Part shown: piece after piece, positions 21,938-32,971 of the stretch
How positions within the stretch are numbered: the stretch's first letter is position 1
Layout: each line of letters begins with the position of its first letter
Assembly: GCA_017655985.1 (NCBI GenBank)
Contig: JACJVS010000002.1
Coordinates: forward strand, 5,111,001 to 5,175,000
From: Incumbomyces delicatus
Lineage: Eukaryota > Ascomycota > Eurotiomycetes > Chaetothyriales > Trichomeriaceae
Reading direction: 5' to 3'
DNA: 64,000 nt
Program-made: the position numbers and the translations under genes
Notes under the pieces: model-generated
What the model was told of the DNA's origin: nothing
The model's database searches: none
The model's input: only the letters and a program-made list of their open reading frames with translations

Positions 21938-23592
21938 GCCATGGGTTCTGGGGTTGTATGTACATGGTATTGGGCGTTTTTGTTTCCGGATTTAGGGATA
22001 AGAAGGTATTATCTCATATACATAGAACTGAGTTACACGCGACGTCATGCAGTGGGCGACGGCTTCTATGCCGCACGGGAAAATTACTTGACTATTTGTA
22101 CGAGTATGGGAAGCGGTTCATATCGTCTCGGAGGCATCGGATGTATTTGACATGGTCGGGCCCGGCCATCCTCTTCTTGCAGTGAGGAATTCAGACCAAG
22201 ACATGTGGGGGTATCGAAGTTAATATGATGAGACGTGGCAGGAGTGACACAGATTCTGTACCAGACAGATGGAAATGGAGGCCCAGGGGCCGGTACAATC
22301 ATAGCACAACACAGATCTCTTGTACAACATCACTGATTGGTGGTGTTACCTGTCATTTTTCGGGTCGAATTGGTCATTTATGTCCGTTGCGCGTGTGAGC
22401 AAGTTCCCCAAAACTGTTATCAAAGTGAAGGATAGCACGCCATTTCGCTTGTTGGGAAGCATCCATGTTGTAAGAGAGGTACCTGACCGTCGATCCAGAT
22501 GCGCACGTGTATTGTTCTGCTTCAATTCTGCCATCATCGATTCTCAGAGCATTTTCACGAAGCAAGCCGTTTTTCACGGTGGCAGGATCCGCCTGCCAAG
22601 GTTATTTAGCTCAATTGCCGTTCTACTACTGCATCTGCGTGGGGTTCTTGGCTCTGAAAGCTTCACGCTGGCCTCTCTTATCCTCTTTATTGCTTCTTCT
22701 TTTTGCCTCCCAAATTCTTAAGGTGAACAGTGCAGCTAGCTGCCCAAGGCCGAAGCAACCAATCGTCCGGTCAAAAACCCACCACATGTGCCTTGAGCCG
22801 GCAGTAAAATCTTCGGGTTTACCCGGACATGGTTTTCATGCCACTTCATCGCATGTCCACCATGTCAAGATTTGATAATTTACTTGCCTCTACGTCGGTT
22901 GTCAGCTCATAATTATGAGATGGCATGCGCGACGGGAACCCCACTGCTACCCATACTCATCCAATGCTTGTCTTCAGCTTTGCGGGCTCCTGGTCAATTA
23001 TTCATATGCTATTGTGCAGCTCCTACAAACATGATGCTTTCGGATGCGCTATGGGACTACCCGCTGATGTGTTGGCAGTCAAGCACTGACCGCAGCACCC
23101 GCGAATGTGATATTTTCCTCGAAGATCACATTGATGAAAACAAGTTCTAATCCATTAGTTGGTCCATGCGTTGCTGGCTCTTCTTCTTTGACGCCTAACA
23201 CTCTAGCCTGTCTGAGCGTTGTGCAACGTTGAAGTACACCCCCGAATATATAGAAAAACCACAAATATGTCTCTGCTGAAGGCTTTGAATAGCATGTCAC
23301 AAATATGATGCTGCAAGACAGCTCGGATCAGCAGTTGACTTTATGATAGACAGCGGGTATCCGAACCTTGATTCAGGACATCAGGTCGTCGATAAACTGA
23401 TTGACGACTATATCGACAGTCCCTATAGACAGCGCGATTGACTTGGGCGGATCGTGAGGTATATAACGGCGGATATTTTGCATTACGATCTCTTTTCAGC
23501 CATTAAGTTTGCCCTGGATTTCAGCGACCGAGGTACCTACCGGCACAGCGACGAAGGACGATTTGATTTTCCCTCTACATCAAGTCACGACG
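21938..23592. other. Intergenic; no gene seen
   Basis: No supported coding region on either strand. Confidence 0.55.
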
Positions 23593-23996
23593 ATGGCTAC
23601 AAAGAGTCACAAGACCTGGCAGGAAGAGCTCGCGTGTATGAAGTGTCCACTCTGCTACAGCCCTTTTATCTGACCCATGTCTTAGCCGAATGTCGCCGAC
23701 AACGACTACCATCTCCGGTCTACAATATTGTTTCCGATCGACGAGGTATGTTGGACGAATCATTAGCTCGGCAGCTTTCTCATAACTCCTTAGGGGGCCG
23801 GACGGCGTGGTCAGCCACGGTCACAGTTCAGAACCAGAATCTTGCTGCCAGGTATTGGTACGATGGTCAATTTCTGAATAATGCCAAAGAAGACGCTGCT
23901 GAGGTAGCTTGCACAAAGTTGCGCAATCCCTCAATCACACAACAAACAGGACCTCAGTACAACCAGACAAGCTATGGTCGAGGATATTTCCGGTGA
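23593..23996 (+). CDS. Small stand-alone dsRNA-binding-motif protein
   Basis: Three exons, 23593-23635, 23686-23745 and 23794-23996, with introns of 50 and 48 nt, give 101 residues. The first intron ends ATCTGACCCATGTCTTAG with a textbook branch point. The protein starts MATKSHKTWQEELASECRRQ, then LPSPVYNIVSDRRGGRTAW, SATVTVQNQNLAARYWYDG and NAKEDAAEVACTKL: one complete double-stranded RNA-binding fold (alpha-beta-beta-beta-alpha), with the C-terminal A-K-x-x-A-A pattern slightly altered. A Gln/Tyr/Gly-rich tail of ~20 residues follows. There is no other domain. A partner protein in RNA silencing or RNA modification is possible but inferred only from the fold. Confidence 0.82.
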
Positions 23997-25055
23997 GCAC
24001 AAGTCTTGCCGATGGGAGAGGATGTATCAACTTTCGAGTCAAAAATTTATCAGGATTGCCAGAAGCGCAATTGGAAGGGGCACTTCGTAGGAGCATAGCG
24101 CCGGCGTTGATGACTGTTTTATCCTCATATACACCGTCTCCTTTGGGATATTGTCGGGCGATGCCATTGATGTCGAAATAGGCGTTCTTGGTTTGTGGGC
24201 ACAACTAGAAATCAGACGATGTGTGAGTTGTGTAACCTGGATAGGTGCGGAGCAATTCTTCCCACTAGGCCCTTGTAATAACTTCCTTGCACTTCAAATG
24301 CCCTTCGGCTGCGTCGTCTTCCGGGACATGTTGGCCACTAATGAGCCATTAATGGGCGTCTGTCTCTGCAACTGATTATCCCGTCATACTGACCATTTTC
24401 GCCTCCTGCCCTGTTCCCAACAACCATAGAAGACACATCTGGCTCTCTGTTTAAGCTCATCTCGATTTCATGCGATGCGCCGGGAGCTAGCAATCTAGGC
24501 TCGTGGCACATGGCACAGACCCAAATCAGGCGTCGTCAAATAAGCGTCCTGGAAATGCTCCGATGATACCTACCAAACCAACGTTCACCTAGGAGACTCC
24601 CAACTAGTGATGGGACGAGGACATTTTAATACGAAACACGAAGTACCTTAATTTTACTCCCACAGGCGCTGATCTGCCGGGGGTTTAAGGCGCCGCAAGG
24701 CTTAGCGGCATGCCCACAACGTCGGTTTACGGGGTCTCTGCCACGCCTTGCACAGGAATGCTAAGGCATCCACGGAGTAGGCCCGGTTCTAAAGTACTCT
24801 CGACCATGTTTGACGTTTTACAAGAATACTTTCCCTAAGAGCCTCTCCTGCTCCGGCATCGTGCATAAGGTGGGCTCGTATGACTTGCAGAAATCGAAAT
24901 TGCTTGCATTTCGCATGGAGGACGGGTGCAGCAGCGTTGGTGCCTGCTAGTCCTACTAGAGCTGCATGCTGCCTTTGATGAAGATTCACACCGCCAGGTC
25001 ACAATCCCCATTCAAGATTGGACGCTGGTCGTGGTCCCTTGCCCCATCCAGAAGT
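23997..25055. other. Intergenic; no gene seen
   Basis: No supported coding region. Confidence 0.55.
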
Positions 25056-26452
25056 ATGTCTGGCGCGGCAAGTGCGCTGACTTTTGATCTCAAAGCTCGC
25101 TGTTCGGTAGGCCTACACTCATGTCTTCCACTGCGACGATTTCGTTCTTACTGACACCGGATCGGTCAGACTAGCAAAGCCCGTGCTTCAACTCTGCACC
25201 TCCCTCATGGATCCGTTGATCTTCCGATCTTTATGCCGGTCGCTACGCAAGCCTCCTTGAAAGGTCTGACACCTCAGCAACTCGAAGACACCGGCTGTCG
25301 ACTGTGCTTGAACAATACGTGAGGATGTTGGATCTTGCCATAAAGAGATGGACGTTGACGTGTCATCATAGCTATCATCTAGGATTGAAACCAGGCCAGG
25401 CCGTTCTGGAGGCTGTTGGTGGCGCCCACAGACTGCAGGGATGGAATCACAATATCTTGACGGACAGTGGGGGGTTGGTACTCCCCATCAGTGTCTGCGA
25501 CCCGTCTGACACCTTTTGAACGTACAGCTTCCAGATGGTCTCTCTCTTGAAGCTGGCCAAAATCACCGAAGAAGGAGTTCGATTCCTATCACCTCACGAC
25601 GGCTCTCCGATGCTCCTCACCCCTGAACACTCGATCTCCTTGCAAAATAGCATAGGCAGCGATATTATTATGCAGCTCGACGATGTGATTCAGACCACCT
25701 CTCCAGACATTGCCCGAATGCGCGAGGCTATGAATAGATCTATTCGCTGGCTGGATAGATGCATAGCCGCCCACAAAAAGCCAGACACACAGAATCTCTT
25801 TTGCATCATCCAGGGTGGCCTTGATCTCGAGATGCGACGAGAGTGCTGCCGAGAAATGGTCAAGCGAGATACTCCAGGCATCGCAGTTGGTGGCTTGTCG
25901 GGAGGCGAAGCAAAATCCGATTTCTGTAGCGTTGTCAATGCCTGCACAGATCTTCTACCACTGCTAAAACCACGCTATGTCATGGGTATCGGATATCCCG
26001 AGGACATTGTGGTTGCGGTAGCACTTGGCGCTGATATGTTCGATTGTGTGTGGCCGACTCGTACTGCTCGATTTGGGAATGCCATCACCAAAACTGGGGT
26101 GCTCAATCTCAAACATGCAAGTTATTCGGACGATCTTGGTCCCATTCAAACAGGCTGCAACTGCACCGTCTGCCGTCCTAGACACGAAAACAATGGCTTA
26201 GGGGTCAGTCGAGCTTTTATTCATCATTTGGCTGCGAAAGAGACTGTCGGCGCGCATTTACTGACTATACACAACGTTCATTGGATGCTCAATTTGATGA
26301 GCACAGCAAGGAATGCCATACTAGAGGATCAGTATCCGAATTTTGCACGACAGTTCTTCCGAGATTACTTCCCGGAGAAGGAACCACCAGAATGGGCTGT
26401 CGAAGCTCTACAAAAGGTCGGGATCGATCTGCTTTCAGGCGTTGGAGGTTAA
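25056..26452 (+). CDS. qtrt1: Queuine tRNA-ribosyltransferase catalytic subunit (tRNA-guanine transglycosylase)
   Basis: Four exons, 25056-25106, 25170-25318, 25372-25473 and 25528-26452, separated by GT-AG introns of 63, 53 and 54 nt, encode 408 residues in frame. The TIM-barrel enzyme is complete: LPIFMPVATQASLKGL, the general acid/base Asp in DSGGFQM (about 98), IIQGG, GGLSGGE, the nucleophile Asp in MFDCVWPTRTARFGNA (about 273), and the zinc site C-x-C-x2-C at about 311-316 with His about 17 residues later. It swaps guanine 34 for queuine in GUN-anticodon tRNAs, working with QTRT2, which is not in this window. Fungi do not make queuine, so the gene implies salvage from food or microbes. 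Confidence 0.95.
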
Positions 26453-27671
26453 TTTTCCCGGCGTGGCAATCAAGCCTCAAAATCGATCGAGACAAGTAGA
26501 CAAAATTTTACCAAGAACAGCAAACCGGTGCGAGAAAGCCACAGTCCACCTACACGGTGTTTGACCTGACATTCACCGGAATTTTGATCGTGGCGATCGT
26601 ACTTCATCCACTGGAGCAGACCGTATCCATGTCTGTTGGCTCACGACCATAAGTCTCAACATTGACAGAGTGGATGAAACCAATATGTCGATGGCTATCA
26701 AAATACAAAACGCCATCAAAATCCCGCCATTTTTGTATAGCCAGACCCTGCGATGAAAAGTCTCGATTGAATAGTGCTGCTTGATCACAACCATGATCAC
26801 CAACAATGTTTTTTTAACAAACCTTAACGAAAATATGCTTGGTGTTCATACGTCAACCTGTCGAGAGTCCGGGCAGCTGCGATTATTGCTAATCCTTGTG
26901 TAAAAGACTAATAGCAACTCTGAAATAAAAAGGTGGTCTTCATCTGAACCAGATCAGAGCTGCCTGGCCTCTACCGTCAGATTCAAATGTCATCAATCAT
27001 GTGACAATTTGTTATTCAGGTCTTGCCTATAAATCCAGTGGTCCTGTTTGCCAATTGTATGAGCAACCGAGCAGGCGTGGACGCATTGGGGCCTTCGCGA
27101 ATGGAGTCTAGAGCGAAGGCTGCGCGCGAGTATGCAACTTCCAAATACATGCCTTCCAGCAAAGATTTTGAGATACGTGACTCAATTGTCAATCTCATGC
27201 GCAGAGTGTTACGTTGTTACGCAGACCAAAGTGGCTGTTGCCGTTAGCGTTCTCGGAAACTTTTGTTTGAACGTTGTGGGCCTCGTTCCGATTGGTTGTG
27301 TCAACCAAGAACCCCATTCCACAATCTTCTCGGCCGAAGCTCCCTTTGCTAACTCCGAAATGGCTGGCCTAAACGCGGTCTTCCCTCTTCATCTTTTTCA
27401 GCAGGCAAAGCTACGGACGTCACAGTGTTCAAGGTTACCTAGGTAGGCATCAGGGAAGGTTCAAAAAGAGGTTTGGCGACTGGAGCCCAGATTTGCAGTC
27501 CTATGGTTCTGGTAGGGAATTGAAGTACTTGCACAACCTCGGTGTTTTGGGATGATTACTACCAACAGCGGTCTTGTCATGTAGCGCATCGCTGCCGGAC
27601 ATTGCATGGTTGGCTTGTAGGCGTTGGACTCCTGGCTTACAGCCGAGGCTTGGCCTAGGACAAGCTTCAGC
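26453..27671. other. Intergenic; promoter region of the transcription factor
   Basis: No gene seen. One TACCTAGGTA palindrome at 27436-27445, about 230 nt before the start codon. Confidence 0.55.
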
Positions 27672-30395
27672 ATGGGCCAAAAGCGGCGTCGGATTGCTCT
27701 CTCCTGTGTTGATTGCCGTCGCAGGAAGGTGAAGTGCGACCGGACTTACCCTAGCTGCATACGCTGTCAGAAAGGTGGTTATGGGGACAAATGTCTTTAC
27801 GTCTCTCATACCGGGCCGGTGACATCCTCCACCGACTTGCCAACTCCAGAAGACGAACGTAGAAGACGGTCACGTTCAAGCGCTGAGAACAGCTGGAATC
27901 AAGATGCCGAGCAATACGAAAACACTGCTCATCACAACGAAAACGCCTCGAGGGGGATGTTTTCTGGCTCTCATACCGCCACAGGTGCAAGATCTCAGAA
28001 CGTTCCTCATCCCACTTCCGAGTCTGTATCGATTAATGCGCTGCCACCAGCAGACAGCCGACTGGCCCAACTCCGGGGCAGGCTCGTCGAGCTTGAGACC
28101 ATGGTATACTCGGCTGGAGGTAAACCATCGTCGCATGAGATGAATCTCGGCCTTCTCAATCCCTTGGGCCATGGAGCACAAGCAGACCGAAATCCTTGGT
28201 CTGATAAATATCCCATTGCTGACAACGACAAAGTCTTGCTGCGAGGCAGATCATTCAAAACACAATACTTTGGACCTAGTAATTGTCTAGCAACCCTTCT
28301 CCAATTTGAGGACCTTGCTAAATTCGTCCGTGAGATTCTCTTAGCTCTACCATCGCTCGCGAATGCCAAGCATAAGATGTCCAAGCTTCGTACAAGAGAG
28401 AAGCATGCCGCGAAGCAGCCATACGACGTATCGATCGAGTCGCTCATTAGACTGGTGCCAGAAAAATCGTATACGGATCGATTGCTATACCACTACCTTG
28501 ATACGATAGAGACAACGTACCGTATTCTACACGTGCCCACATTCTTGAAGGACTACAAAGCATACTGGGATTCACCAAAAGATTCTAAACCGGAATTTCT
28601 GATCCAGCTCCTCAGTGCTATCTCATGTGTGTGCTGCATCGTACCCGGCGGGGAGGAGGGTTTCGTTGGTCGCGGTTCTGCGAAACGTGAGCTGGCAACA
28701 CACTGGATCAATGTGTGTGGCTACTGGTTAGATTCGCAAAGTCAGAAACATGTCTCGCTTCTCAACTACCAGCTGCACATACTGCTTTGGATCGCAAGAT
28801 CGATGAATTGCATCAAGATAAAGCGGACTTGGACCGAAAGCGGCGCTCTTGTAAGACGGTTCATGGCTGCAGGCCTTCATCGAGAGCCCAGCTTGCTATC
28901 TGGAAAGATCAATCCTTTCGATTGCGAGATGAGAAGAAGATTGTGGTACACAGTCCTCGAGCTTGATCTGCAAGCATCCATTGATCGCGGGATGACACCT
29001 ACCTTGGGTCCGATGGATTGGGACACGAGCTCCCCTTCCAATATTGATGACGAAAGCTTTGATGTCGATGCTGAGAAGCTATCCGAGCCCAAGCCACGGG
29101 GCACATTTACACGCACATCTTTCCTCTCCTGGGCTGCAGAAATCCTTCCTCTTCGAATTGAGATCTTGTACAAGATCAACAGCATCAGGAATGCCTTAGT
29201 TCATGACACTATCATGGCATATGACCACAAACTTCGCAAGCATCTTGACGAAATACCTCTAGCAAATTGGCGAGAAGCTGCCATTTCTTCGGTAGACCAG
29301 CCACCATCGCAAGATACCCCTGCTATTCCTGGTACTTATGGATCAAACCTGCAATCGCATCCGTCGACACCGGGCCTCACAATTTCGCCTTCCTCGCCTG
29401 TCACGTCTCTTATCCCCATCACCCTCTCCCAAGCCATCATATACGAATTCCTCGCCATCCTACACCAGCCCTTTCCGGCGGAAGCCTCCTTCAAATCAAC
29501 TCACTTCCATTCCCGCGTTGCCCGCAGCCAAGCATGTATCTGCACACTTTTGCTATACAATCCGCAGTTGAGTATTGCCGATACGCAAACCAGGCCCACC
29601 ATTGACCCAAAGTGGCACTTGTCCGAGACGCAGCGACGCTTCTTCGCATTCTGTCGCGAAGACTATTTCCGAGGCGCTATGAGTCTGGCGCATTCTTTTG
29701 TAGTAAACACAAGCCCCCAGAGCGGAGTTTGGGTGTTGCATGCTGGAAACGACAATCACCTCGTCCAAATGATTGACGCGGCGCTCAAGATAATGGTCGA
29801 CAGAGTGCTGAACCTTGGACAAGGCTTTCACGGGTATTGGCTTACGAGCTCCGCATTGAGCTTTGTGCACAGCAAACAGAATCCAGGTGTGCCTAGGCAA
29901 ACTTTTGCTCGTGCAGCGGCTGATAGAGTAGTGAAATTGCACAATGAGATTTTGGACATGCAGTTGCCGAGGGCGAGAAGGATGATGCTGCCCATGGGGG
30001 ATCCTTTTGAACCTCCTGGGATACTCGAGAAAGGCATGAGTGCGGCGTGTGCGAATTTGAATGAGGATGCGGACCAACACGAAAGCTCTGCGAGGCAGGC
30101 CGAATTGATTAGTCGCGTGGACGGCATGACTCCTCTGCAGGGAAATGCCTCAAATGCGACAGTACAAAGGGCCATCAATAACGTCTATGGTTTGCCTATG
30201 GGCCCGCCGATGACAGTGGATGCTGGTGACGGCGCGATGGTTGCCTTCGATGAAGGACCTGCCGGGGTGCAGAGCTCAAGTGGAGACATGTTTCAAGACG
30301 CAATGATGTTTGGATTTGAGAACATGGATTGGGACCAATTGATGAATAGTGACCCGACGGCATTCTTGATGGGTAGTCTTGATTATCCGTCGTGA
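27672..30395 (+). CDS. Zn2Cys6 transcription factor with fungal-specific regulatory domain
   Basis: A single exon gives 907 residues. The start is the ATG at 27672; the open frame reaches further upstream only with a TTG. The zinc cluster is at residues 12-41 (CVDCRRRKVKC, then CIRC and a final Cys after eight residues), preceded by a basic KRRR patch. A coiled-coil-like stretch LAQLRGRLVELETMV lies near residue 140. The fungal_trans (middle homology) region begins near RLLYHYLDTIETTYRILHVP and includes MRRRLWYTVLELDLQAS. The C-terminus is acidic (DMFQDAMMFGFENMDWDQ), like an activation domain. It is the nearest regulator upstream of the amine gene group that starts ~2.6 kb downstream, but a link is only positional. 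Confidence 0.92.
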   Translation: MGQKRRRIALSCVDCRRRKVKCDRTYPSCIRCQKGGYGDKCLYVSHTGPVTSSTDLPTPEDERRRRSRSSAENSWNQDAEQYENTAHHNENASRGMFSGSHTATGARSQNVPHPTSESVSINALPPADSRLAQLRGRLVELETMVYSAGGKPSSHEMNLGLLNPLGHGAQADRNPWSDKYPIADNDKVLLRGRSFKTQYFGPSNCLATLLQFEDLAKFVREILLALPSLANAKHKMSKLRTREKHAAKQPYDVSIESLIRLVPEKSYTDRLLYHYLDTIETTYRILHVPTFLKDYKAYWDSPKDSKPEFLIQLLSAISCVCCIVPGGEEGFVGRGSAKRELATHWINVCGYWLDSQSQKHVSLLNYQLHILLWIARSMNCIKIKRTWTESGALVRRFMAAGLHREPSLLSGKINPFDCEMRRRLWYTVLELDLQASIDRGMTPTLGPMDWDTSSPSNIDDESFDVDAEKLSEPKPRGTFTRTSFLSWAAEILPLRIEILYKINSIRNALVHDTIMAYDHKLRKHLDEIPLANWREAAISSVDQPPSQDTPAIPGTYGSNLQSHPSTPGLTISPSSPVTSLIPITLSQAIIYEFLAILHQPFPAEASFKSTHFHSRVARSQACICTLLLYNPQLSIADTQTRPTIDPKWHLSETQRRFFAFCREDYFRGAMSLAHSFVVNTSPQSGVWVLHAGNDNHLVQMIDAALKIMVDRVLNLGQGFHGYWLTSSALSFVHSKQNPGVPRQTFARAAADRVVKLHNEILDMQLPRARRMMLPMGDPFEPPGILEKGMSAACANLNEDADQHESSARQAELISRVDGMTPLQGNASNATVQRAINNVYGLPMGPPMTVDAGDGAMVAFDEGPAGVQSSSGDMFQDAMMFGFENMDWDQLMNSDPTAFLMGSLDYPS

Positions 30396-32971
30396 ACAAA
30401 GAAGGCGCTATTGTCAAGCGGCGTCACTAAAAGTTGGACGGCGTGACTGCGTCAGCCTTGTCTAATTCGGCGTTGATTGGAGGAAGATCTCACAATTGAT
30501 GTCCCTTCTCCAAAGGCTCTGAAATTTGAAAATACCCGTGTATATCTAGGAGTTAATATTGGAAAATGCATGCGGAACAAGGGCTCTTGGATGGATGATC
30601 TCCGGTGTCGTCAACCTCTTCCTCAGATTCCGCACAACCAGAATTCTGAAGGCGAGGAAAGCTTTATAAGTGACTATTCCTGATGAGATTAGTCCTCGCA
30701 GCTACCATGTCAGGTGCTCCTTGTGGGGACATCAGCAGAAAGGTGCATACAACTTAAGCTTGTACGAATCCTGTTGTCCTTTCATTGAGGCTGTTGCCAG
30801 AATGCGAGGAATCTACTACTCCTCGACTGACATGTATCCACCTTGGCCGCCTCGTAGAGTCGATGGAAGAAAGTCGCTTGGATATGATGTCTAATCGTTT
30901 GCCTCCATCGCATAACATCGTCATCAATCAAGAATCGACCGAAACCGACAAAAAGAGGAGACCAGTTGCTGTGAGCCATCAGAAGTGCTGGCAGACAAGT
31001 CCGCCGAAGTTTGTGGCCGATCATACCTGCTACTGACGGTCGAGCACCTCGCGCCTCGCACGGACTGCCTCAGCGTTGCCTAATTGAGCCGCGATCGACG
31101 ACTTCCGAGTCTCATAAACCGAATAGGCTTGTTTAATTCGTCTCTTCCGTCTTCTTCTACCCGTGGACCGTCTCAACATCACAATTACGAATCGGAGTGG
31201 AGATTGGTCGACACCGTTGAGACCTACGAAAAGTAGCGCCAGCAGTCGTCACAGAATGGAGGCTGCCATTGTACCTTTCTTGGTTCAAACCTTCACAGAC
31301 GCTATCGGTAGATCCGGGACGAGATGAAGACAGGTATTTTATTAATTTACGAATTGCTCAACCTCTAATACACGGGATTTCCATCGAGCAATAACACCCA
31401 CAGAAAGCCGTCGTGCTCGGCTTTTAGGGAGACATCATTCATGAAGACAAGATCGATAACGATCCCCTCGTCGACGTTTGATGTGTTTAGAAACCACAGA
31501 GTGAACCGTTGTTAATCGCAAATGTGGCGGGAAGGTCAGAAACAAGGTGCATGTGCCCGCACTCTCCATGACGGCTTTAGCTCAATCATAGCGGCCCCAT
31601 AGGATTCTGTTTGTACGCCATATCCTTCACGGTCGAGAACGAGACTTGTTAAGGAAGTTGGGAGTCGATCGTCGAACGGGGAGTTGCTGGCCTCCACGAT
31701 GATAAGGTGCTTCGTAGGATCAGTCGCAAGCATAGACAGAATTAAGGATCCAATAATAACGAACCAGGACCGCACCGAGGCGCACTTGATACACAACCAT
31801 ACAAGTGCCCCTGCCTCTTGTGGGGCTCAAATTATTCCTTTTCCGGAGGACTGTGGTTATTAGCTGTAATGGCCATGATCTTTGCTCTTTTGATTACTAC
31901 AACACCAAGATACAATCAAAGATAATGTCACTTAATTACAGCCAAGTACGAAGTATTAATACGCGCCAAGAATAATATTGGCGCGATAATGGCCTCGTCC
32001 CCCTATCTGAATTCAGCGTTCGGGAGAACTTCACACAAAGAATAAGCGCTTTTCACCAGGCCCAGTGCTCCCAGTCAACTCCCGGCAGTCCATGGTCATT
32101 CCAGGTGCTTTAGAATTCGCTCGTCTATTCGCAATAAGAGAGTCGAGCTAGAGCCTATGGTTTGGAAACGTGGCTAATGATTTAATGGGCTCGTCACCGA
32201 AACACTGACGCTCCCCACAGTGGACATAATCCTGCGAAACGATTAAACACAAACTTTCTAGCCGCGGAAGATTTCTACATTCATTAGAGAGCCTGTGCGA
32301 TACTTTCAGCGGACAATGAGCAAATATGGGGTTTACGAACCCGTGGCTCGTGGAACTAACAGGTGGTCACCAATAGTTCAATCTCGAATGACAGCTTCGA
32401 GTTGATCTGAAACGACACAGACCAAGCCTTGAAAGGCCATCGCTACTGTGCCACGGAGGTTGAAGGTCTCTCTTGCCTCGGTATCTTATTGCAATCCCAT
32501 ACCTCGAATCAACTTGGTACCAAGGTAGCTATACACTGTGTTGGTTATGTCCGCTGCTTGGCTTGGCATACATGTAGGCGGGGTTCCAAAACTAAGTAGA
32601 GCTAGAATGTTCATGGTGAAACCTACATATAGAACCCATGTTAGGAATATAATGATAGCACCTTGCACTATTTCTTGATGCCAGTCACTTTTCACCGAGA
32701 GACCCGCAATGCATCTACGTATTTCGTCAGTTCTAATGATTGTGTCTACACCATCGGGTTTTGGCAGCAACTTTCTCCTTCCTATTTGGGAATGCATACA
32801 CGGCAATGTTTGAATCTGCACCTAGTTGGAAATCAGTCGTCATTTCCGATGAAGGATACCCGATGGTCGAATTTTATGCTGTGCGTATAGCATGAACTAC
32901 TGATAAATGCAGACATTAGAGTCGCACACCAGAGGCAGAGTAGGAAAGCAGAAAGCAAGTCTATACCCACA
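30396..32971. other. Long intergenic region
   Basis: About 2.6 kb without a recognised gene. A minus-strand frame at 32486-32821 contains one hydrophobic segment but matches no family I know. The boundary between the ordinary left half and the decayed cluster falls here. Confidence 0.5.

Noticed and set aside
32486..32821. Minus-strand frame with a hydrophobic segment
   Set aside because: One possible helix only; no match to a known transporter or to the adjacent permease.
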